This document shows positions 56,600 to 64,000 of a stretch of 64,000 nucleotides of DNA, in pieces (the first letter of the stretch is position 1; each line of letters begins with the position of its first letter). Source of the DNA: Coprinellus micaceus (lineage: Eukaryota > Basidiomycota > Agaricomycetes > Agaricales > Psathyrellaceae); contig OX596336.1 of assembly GCA_951394405.1 (NCBI GenBank), positions 1,054,001-1,118,000 of the forward strand, given 5' to 3'. The notes under the pieces were generated by a model. It made no database searches and had not been told where the DNA came from. It worked only from the letters and a program-made list of their open reading frames with translations. Position numbers and translations under genes: made by a program.

Positions 56600-59402
56600 C
56601 TAATATAATTGGGTTTTCTTGGCACGGGTTAGCCGCTTTGCGTGTGCCTGGTCATTGGCCTGGATAGCCTTGAACAGGGCCGTAACGTTCTTGGTTGCAT
56701 CACCGTAGTATGCGAGGAACCTCGTCGTGTCTTCGTCAAACCTTTTGACGGCATGTTAGTAAGGGAGAGAACAAAGAAAAAACGAAATATGCAACGGACT
56801 CCTCAATGAACTCCAGCGCGATAGTTTTACGCTGAAGGTACAGGGTGTGCTGCCCACCCACCCCCTTGTACCACTCGGGCTTCCAGTCCTTCAATGGGAC
56901 GGTATGCTCAGGCGGCGAGGCAACCTTCCAATCACAAACCACCTGCCTCCACCCTTCCCACCCTGCCTTGTGCGAGATTTCAGGGATGCGCCAGCGAGAC
57001 GGCACCACTGGGAGAGGTCGAGCGGAAGAGGTTGCTTGCTGACGAGGGTAGGGCGGTCGTTGTACAGCTAATGGGTGGGGGAATGGCATCCGTGTATGTG
57101 CGAGAGCGTTGTTGGAGTTGCCATTGGCGACGATCGAGGCGGTGGGCAGCTGTTGATGGGAGGGAAGAGGAGTGGCTGGGAAGGATGATATACGAGCAGC
57201 TGGGTGGTGATACGAATCAGGGCCGTAAGCAACGACTGAGGTATGGACTGTCTGGTGATGCTGGGTGATGCGAGGAAGTGCTGATAGGGGCACAGTGGCT
57301 GGTTGGTGGTACTGAGAGAAGGGGTGAACTATATCTGAGTATTCGCCGTTGGGAAACGGTTGGCTCCAGGGCAGTTGGTGGGAGGGAGGTGTTGGATGGG
57401 ACAAAGCCCACGGATAATGGGGGAAGTTTGGGGATGCAGTGGGGTGGAATGACGGCAGCTGGCCAGACGTTGCGCCGAACGATTCTCGGCTGGTGGGGGG
57501 TGGTAATGCAAATGCTTGGGACGGCTGCTGAAACCCGGCGGATGGATGGATGGATAGAGGAGGATAGGAAGTGCTTTGCTGATAATGAGCGGCGTGAGGG
57601 AATTTGGAAAGGTTCTGCCGCATTTCAAGGACCTGGCGCTTCATCGAGTCCTCGAGGTGGTTGACAACATTCCGAGTGAACCCCCCTATGAGCTGTTTCC
57701 CTTCAGCAATGGTGAGAGGGCGCATTTCAAGAGCTTCTCCCGCGTGTGAGCCAGATGATGAGATGTCGGTGTCGCCAGGCCTTAGCGCGTCGCTGTGGTC
57801 TTCTTCATATGTGTACAGCTCATCGAGAAGGTACCGGATAAGGGTATCGCGCTATATGAAGGTAAGGGATGCACACCCAGAGAGGATGTGTTCGCACCTT
57901 CTCTCCCAGTGCCCAGCCGCCCCACCATCTAATCCTTGATAATGTCCACTTATACCCCAGCGGCGCAAACATGAATCGATACTGAGCCCCACCCCTACGA
58001 AAGCAGTGAGTCGTTAAGAGCTCGGCGTTTGGGATCTTTGCAGCTGTCGCCATCTGGGTGATGAACTTGCCCATGGCATCTGGTGACATGGGGGTGTCGG
58101 GGTGGATTCGCTTGCCGATCTTGGGGAAAACATGGTCGTTGGGGTGCCACGGCCGTTGAAGAAGGTACTTCTCGCAGAAATAGAGCCAGACTAGAAGATG
58201 CTTGTAGAGGTGGATCGAGGGGGTGGACGTTGAAGCTGAGAGTGGGTAGATGTTGTAAACATGGCCTAGGGAAACCGGACGATTTCAGATGATGGTACCA
58301 AACAAGCACAACCAGCAGGGTAAGCCTCACCATTCATCTGCTGCTCGCCCTTCTTCATCTTTCTCTGCCAGTTCTTTCGTTCACGAAGGCTGATACGAAA
58401 AAATTCGAGCTGGTCAATGGGGTTGGCCCCATAGACAGGTCGGTCCCCCCCAGCAAAGTCGATACCGCCATAACGGAAGTTGGTCGTCTCAAAATTTCTG
58501 AAAAGCAGGGTATCAATACACAGCACCGAGCAGTGTGAAAAGCCCAAATCAACGTGAGCTCACCGGGTCCAGATAGTGAAGCCAAAGGCTGAGACGGCAC
58601 GCCAGAGAAGATGTGTGGTCATAAATGCGATGTCCGCCTGCGTTCTTGGCGCGAAGTCTTCAGGGCACACACGTAGAGACTCAGCGTGCATGGCCTCCAT
58701 GTCCTCGATGGATGTGGCCTTGGAATGGGTTCTCTCCTTCTCACCATCTTTCTTCTGGCATGATTCAACCAGGTCCGAGACCTCAGCACTCTGCGTTGGG
58801 TTCCCGTAGCATCGCCCTGTGTTCTCGTCGCATTCCCATTTGCCCCGATACCTATCACCACACCTAACCAGTGTGGATTATCAAAGTAAGCCCCAATATT
58901 CATTCCGTCTCTGCTGAGAAAATTAAATAGGTCCGTACATGGTGTCGTAGTGCCACTTGAAAGCCGAATAAATTGAGTATGCCGTCCCACCCATCAAGTC
59001 TTCTTCGAAACACTTCCGATTGATGAAAAGAGCGAGGGCCGTCGGGGTGCAGGGTTTGGGAGGGCCGTCAAAGGCAAAGACAAAGTTAGGGTCAGTGGAA
59101 ATGTTTTGCTCCCCACCCAAGGCCTCTTCCTCGCCTTCGCCGGTGTTGTGCTCGCCATTGGCAACACCCCCCTCGAACGCTTTCTGTGCAGCCCTCTCCT
59201 CGGTGGCAAATGTCTTGAGGAACTCGCGACCACGCTTGATGTGACCCTCGTATGACTTGATTGTATTCTTGCCCTTCTGGTGAGCCTTTGTATTGGCCTG
59301 CATCGACTGCACGGCATCCGCATAATTGAACCGCAACGGGGCAGCTGGTGGAGCGTTTGGCCTGGAGAACCTCTGGGGAGATGTGGTCATGGTGCGAGGC
59401 AT
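56600..59402 (-). CDS. Crypton-type tyrosine recombinase with GCR1_C domain, copy 2
   Basis: Exons 59402-58939, 58863-58564, 58497-58331, 58265-57898, 57851-56800 and 56741-56600 give the same 830-aa enzyme, with R255, H397, R400, W428 and Y440 all present. Two apparently functional recombinase genes therefore sit in tandem. Confidence 0.87.
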
Positions 59403-59897
59403 GTTGTTATGTGGGCGGTGGGCTGAAAGCTGGGGATGAGGGTTCGTCAGTACTTGACACTCACGAGCCACGATCAACACCGAAACTCACGATGAGAAAT
59501 AGATTCGGGAGTTTACTGCTGAGGTTGACTGAGGTTAGTGGTGGTTGGGGGGGGTGAGTTGGGAGGTGAGACGAGGCATTTGGACAATAGACGCTGAGAC
59601 AATTCGGATTCCGGAGTTCTGCTCGGGCCAGGCCCACCCAAGTCGCAATGCCAAGGGGGTCCGGGGCCCAGAATTTTGGACCAGAGGTCGAAATATTTTT
59701 TTGGGCACCTGGGACCCCCCCTCCCTCCCTCCCCGTGGGAACTATGTACTTAAAATGGAAATAATATAACATCATCACTGCAGAACGTTTCTTCGCTGTA
59801 TCATTGAAATACCTTTGACATACTTGTACTGGTGTTACATAGTAATGGTCAAGGGTTTTGAAAACCTGCCAGGTTTGTCCACATACCCTTGGCATTT

Positions 59898-60014
59898 AAA
59901 ATGAGCCCAGGAATGTCCAAAACGGGTGGAAACCCAGAGGGTTCTGAGTGCATTATCAAATTACTCATTTCCCTGTCATTTTTCATCCGTTTTGAGAGTT
60001 CTTGGGCTCATTCA
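59898..60014. repeat. Long inverted repeat, copy 2
   Basis: Counterpart of 50144-50260; arms and loop unchanged. Confidence 0.8.
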
Positions 60015-60366
60015 CATCCATAAAAAATTCAAGAGCCATGACAGCTATTGCTTGTTACTTATTTCACTGTCCAATTAAATTTCTCACTCATAACTTGCCC
60101 CTCAGTGTGCAATTCACAACTGCTGGGGATGTGATTGTGATTGTTTGTGCTCATGCCAAATATGGAAGGTTGAGCTAGTACAGTCGCTCTGCTTGCATTT
60201 TTGGTGCACTTGAGCAAGTGTATGAATACATCAGCTCAAAAATGCAGATGTAGGTCAATTTTTGGGCCAAATCCGCCCCCTATTGGTCAAGGTCAAAAAA
60301 TTATTTTGGCCTGAGGGGACCCCCCCCTCCCTCCCTACCCCTAGGTCCGGGATTCCCGGCCCGGGA

Positions 60367-60401
60367 CCCCCTTGCGCAATGCGCACGGGGGACCGTACGG
60401 T
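60367..60401. repeat. GC-rich palindrome pair, copy 2
   Basis: Counterpart of 50613-50647. Confidence 0.8.
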
Positions 60402-60797
60402 ACCCTACCCGCTCTGCCGAAATTAGGTGACACCGTCTAGAGGAAAAGGCAATGCATGCGAGATATCATCCAGGGCCGAACATAAAAATTCGAGCCGTGA
60501 CTTGTATTTCGTATTGAACGTTTCGTACGTTGAACAGAACCCTGGCCAGGTTGATGGCACCAGGCCGTAAAATTGAGGATGTCCTCGACAGAGGATGCGG
60601 AAGCACTCGCAAGGGGCTGCACTATGTCTGGTGTTGGGGGTAGTGCAATGACTTTACGACACTCAGCACTGATTCTCTGAGTTGGTGAACAGTTATTCCT
60701 GTTGCAGCAACACGCTCGGTGCTTTGATGTTGCTACTTTGAGGCACAGAAGAGCTTACTTCTAAGCGATGTCATCCGCTGCACACCTCAAACAGACT

Positions 60798-61196
60798 CTA
60801 ACGGACGAGATGTCCCGGTGCCATGGCTCTGTGGACCCAGAACTCTGGGGGAACCCAACCACTGGGCAGATCTTCCGGCATCCAGTCGCCCACTTCGGAG
60901 ACAGTAACCAACGGGATGTCAGAACCCTGCACTCTAATATTCTGTCGGTTGGGGTGCCAAGGGACATGGCAAGTTCCACAATATAGCTCTACTGTATGAG
61001 GAGGGCATAAGAAAAGACGCTCTGTGTATCCCCAATCTCCACCCCAGCAGGAGAAACAGCGCGCGCGTCCAGGATTTCCGGCCACAGGTTGTCCACATGG
61101 ACCCACAACTCCATCTCCCATCCAATACGGCTCGCAACTAGCCGCACACTGGCTAAATCGGACCCAAATATCCTTCGTCAATGCCCAGAACCAACT
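60798..61196 (-). CDS. Cys/Trp-rich ORF, copy 2
   Basis: Counterpart of 51044-51442, with the same Cys spacing and the same lack of a clear ATG. Confidence 0.4.
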   Translation of the reverse strand, partial: SWFWALTKDIWVRFSQCAASCEPYWMGDGVVGPCGQPVAGNPGRARCFSCWGGDWGYTERLFLCPPHTVELYCGTCHVPWHPNRQNIRVQGSDIPLVTVSEVGDWMPEDLPSGWVPPEFWVHRAMAPGHLVR

Positions 61197-62486
61197 TCAC
61201 ATGTTTTTCCGCTGCCGTATGGTCCGGACACTGTCCCAAGTCATACGAAATTGCTGTAGATACTGTGACGGGCTTCGGCTCTGACGAGCCTGCTCTCCGA
61301 CAACCCATTGACTTCAATATCTGCATGGCTGCAAAAGTTGGAAAGTGCGGGAAAGTGTCGGGAAAGTACAGTGATCTTAATTTTGATTAAAGTCCCCTGA
61401 CTTCAAGAGATCCCTTTAGCGATTACCAGTCTAGCCATCTGGGATAGAGGGGTAGAGCGGAGGTCCGGACCCGCTACTCTTGGCCCCTTTGAAAAAAGAA
61501 TGAATACAGACACTGAGATTCAGTAACACATATGCAAGGGATAGAGTAGGGGACGGTACAATCTCGGGGCTACCTTCAACACACTACTCTAGGTTAAGGG
61601 AATACCAGCAGCGGGAGCTCCAGGTATGAGAAAGGGCCCGGGCCTTGTGAAGTCACTGGAAGGGAGGAGCGATCAGTTTTGGTCAGAAGCTCACTAGCCC
61701 GGGAGCTGTAAATGTAGACCCACACAACCCAAATAACTCTCGCACACAATTTCGGACCAACCTGACGGAACAGGCGACTTGCTCGAAGCTCGAATGGAGA
61801 GATCAACTCGATTTGGCTTGGTCAGTGTGGCACGCTGCGGTGGGGTATGGCACGAATGCGAACACGGAACTGGGTTGGAATGGGCTCACCGCACCTACTG
61901 TCTACGATCGACTCCCTCGAGGCTACGAAGGAGAGCTTTGATACTTGCCGGTCATGGCACCATGTTCTCGCCTTCCAAATTTGGGATCTATATTAGGGAG
62001 GTGTTGCAGTTCCGAAAGTCAATAAGGGGTCCACCAACCGACCAGCGAGGTCGCTCCGTGTAGAAATAATCTGGCAGAAGAACTCCAGCACACAGATTCC
62101 AATATCAATCGATCACTGGGCCCCCAATGCTCCCAAACTACATTGATTTCTCCAACGACTATTCCTGGGTTTTGCGCGCGCCTGACATCAGGACCACCCA
62201 GTGTCAACCCAACGCGTATACCCAGTCTTGCCTTCGGAATCCAAATTCTTCCTTCTCAACGGCTCTCAATGGACAGTCGGTGAGTCCCGATGAGATCACC
62301 GAACTACCTTGCCTCGGAGTTTGCCGGCTCTCACCCTATCAGGCAAACTGGTTCGTCGGTACCTCTTGCATCCGCTACCCACGTCCTCCGTCGTCAGTTC
62401 CGCTCATTCGGTTGAGATCTATTGACCACCTGCGAGACAGGTTTACTGACTTCAACTCGGCACGTTAATTTTCGAGGATACAGCAG
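61197..62486. other. Right part of element, no supported gene, copy 2
   Basis: Counterpart of 51443-52732; short competing frames only. Confidence 0.35.
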
Positions 62487-62491
62487 ACTTA
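62487..62491. repeat. ACTTA, right end
   Basis: Right boundary: ACAGCAG, ACTTA, AGCGAGTCGG. Downstream sequence is host DNA related to the promoter of F-box copy 1. Confidence 0.65.
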
Positions 62492-62585
62492 AGCGAGTCG
62501 GGAGTGATTCGCTTCTTTACTTCCGACCACCACCATCCCGACGATCCGAGGAAAGCAACCCATCGTCCTTTGCGACGCGTTGAAG

Positions 62586-64000
62586 ATGGTATCTACTCGC
62601 CGGCAATCTGCTTTGGGACAGAGTCCAACAGATACTACACAAGCGATCCTACCTCAGGACGCACTTCCCTCCCCAGTTTCAGCCACTGAGAATGGTCACC
62701 CTATGGGTATGTACGCGCATATATCAAGCCTAAAGCGTACTGGACGCGTCGAGCTAACATGGGCCTCAGATGCCACCACACCAGCGACATCGAAGTGTGA
62801 AGAAATTCCAGGCAGCCCAGAGCCGAGGAGCCTTCCAGGCGGTTCCGAGGAGACGACCACCTCAAAACCCGCCCCCAAGCGAAGAAAGGGGAAGTGGAGT
62901 GTCGAGATGAAGCAAAAGGCCTCATTGGCCCGGGAAACCAAGAAATTCCTCCTCCGCAGCTTTATGCAGCTTCCACTCGACATCATCCTCGAGGTACGTC
63001 GGTGGTACTCACGTAAGACCGCCTAGGTTTCTGATGCGGCGATCCCTGAAGATGTTCAGCCATTTGCATCCTAAGGCTCTCCTTTCTATCGCCCGCACTA
63101 GTAAAGATCTACGCGCCATGGTGCTCTCACCAAGACACGCCGATTTATGGAAGAACGCTCGTGAGGAAGCTGGAGTACCAAGACCGCCTGAAGGATTCTC
63201 TGAGCCTCGATGGGCTTCTGTTCTTTTCGACACCAATTGCTGTCAAGTGGGGATTTCTCGACATACTTATCTGCTCCTCATCTCATTTACCCGGGCTATA
63301 GGTTTGCTGGAATGACAAAGATTCCGACGTGGACTGGTACTTCCTGAGGCGCACTTGCGTGGAATGCGCCGAACGCCAGTACGTCTCGTCTTCTCGAACC
63401 ATCCCTGTTCCCAGACATTTGTTTACTTGCCACGTGTTGCAGCACCGTTCAACTCCCAATCCCTGACGTGTTTACACCCTATTCTCTCGATTTGTCCATG
63501 CTGAGGTTGGTGGACACCGAAGTCATGCAATATATTCCTTGGGGTCGTAGTGTCCACTGGCGAGCCAACGTCGGCCATAATGTTCTCTTCTGGGACGATG
63601 ACGCTGTCGACGTTCTCAGAGCCTGGCAAGAGCTCTCCAAGCATACCGACCCAGCCGGTAGAAAGACATTTCACTCGTGGAAGATGCGCCGTCGAGAAAT
63701 AATTCAGAAGAACCTGAACGTGAGTCTATACCGCGGCGAAGCGTTTCGGTGATAGCTAGTTCTCAATTTACCCCGGATAGCTGATCCCCACGTACCAATT
63801 ATGGAGGACAAATCGCCTCTATCCATCCAAGAGGCTGATACAGCATCGGCAGAATCGGTTGGTGGGGGAGCGTAAATACCTGGCTTTCGAAGAGTAAAGT
63901 GCCTCTCCGTTATAAGCTCTGTTCGTTGGAACTGACATACTTGTGCGCTGAAAGAATTAAACGCCGGCTGAGGGAAGCTGGGCACAGAACAGAGGATATC
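62586..64000 (+). CDS. F-box protein, copy 2, 3' end beyond window
   Basis: Paralogue of the gene at 39744, with the same exon order. It begins MVSTRRQSALGQSPTDT. The first intron has the near-identical start GTATGTACGCGCATAT. The basic patch is KRRKGKWSVEMKQKAS and the F-box FMQLPLDIILE continues after an intron as MFSHLHPKALLSIARTSKDL, then DLWKNAREEAGVP and EPRWASVLFD. Downstream blocks VMQYIPWGR and SWKMRRREIIQKNLN match copy 1. Reading frames look intact as far as the window goes. The mobile element ends 94 bp upstream of the ATG, so the 5' UTR or core promoter has been split from its distal part. Expression may now be driven by element sequence. Confidence 0.8.

Larger units (their letters stand above)
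59403..60797. other. Non-coding AT-rich core with structured repeats, copy 2
   Basis: Counterpart of 49649-51043, with the same direct repeats, inverted repeat and palindromes. Confidence 0.5.
52733..62486 (-). mobile_element. Crypton-like tyrosine-recombinase element, copy 2
   Basis: Second head-to-tail copy of the 9,754-bp unit, with the same gene content as copy 1 and no difference noticed by eye. It ends at the third ACTTA. Beyond that, the sequence continues as the proximal 5' region of F-box copy 2. Confidence 0.82.

Noticed and set aside
42979..62491. Tandem copies as long terminal repeats of a retroelement
   Set aside because: No reverse transcriptase, integrase or primer-binding site; the repeat is the whole gene-bearing unit, and it encodes a tyrosine recombinase.
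42979..62491. Starship-type giant element
   Set aside because: The recombinase has a GCR1_C-like C-terminal domain as in Cryptons, the unit is under 10 kb, and I see no DUF3435-type captain gene at one end.
1..64000. CRISPR arrays, Shine-Dalgarno sites, bacterial operons
   Set aside because: The sequence is eukaryotic with spliced genes; no regularly spaced short repeats were seen.

Overview
The window is nuclear DNA of a filamentous basidiomycete, most likely an agaricomycete; I do not name a genus. The evidence is intron-dense genes with 45-75 nt GT-AG introns (branch sites of the CTAAC/CTGAC type), coding on both strands with short intergenic gaps, and typical agaricomycete families: F-box proteins, membrane-anchored GH5_9 glucanases, a TEA/ATTS factor and a pinin/SDK/MemA protein.

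Layout. 0-9 kb: a partial F-box gene, a tRNA-Ala(AGC), a many-exon neutral ceramidase, an unknown gene and a TEA/ATTS transcription factor. 9.1-13.5 kb: poorly resolved, at best one fragmented secreted-protein gene. 13.5-20 kb: two tandem membrane-anchored exo-1,3-beta-glucanase genes. 21-29.5 kb: pinin-like and short SRP72-like genes from a shared promoter, a histidine-phosphatase-superfamily membrane protein with an RNG motif, a Cys-rich protein and a small secreted double-psi beta-barrel protein. 29.6-37 kb: two tandem paralogues of an unknown family, a very large acidic protein with an F-box-like N terminus, and an 81-aa Pro-rich protein. 37.2-42.4 kb: a soluble twin ABC ATPase facing an F-box gene. 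This pair was duplicated long ago: a second F-box gene lies at 62.6 kb, and an ABC C-terminal remnant survives at 42.7 kb.

42,979-62,491 bp is the highlight. Two head-to-tail copies of a 9,754-bp unit, apparently identical, sit about 95 bp upstream of the second F-box start codon. The pentanucleotide ACTTA occurs at all three junctions (left end, copy/copy junction, right end). Each unit encodes an intact 830-aa tyrosine recombinase (R255, H397-x-x-R400, W428, Y440) with a C-terminal GCR1_C-like DNA-binding domain, which is Crypton architecture. Reading through introns, each unit also encodes a divergent histone H2B-like protein (166 aa) and a divergent H2A-like protein (about 120 aa). The unit therefore looks like a large Crypton-like mobile element carrying its own H2A-H2B-type histone pair. 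I know of no described element of this kind. It also holds a structured AT-rich non-coding core (long inverted repeat, GC palindromes), a Cys-rich ORF and a region of repeated exon-like modules.

Functional links beyond shared promoters and local duplications are not visible. All spliced models were made by hand from splice consensus and frame continuity and need transcript support.
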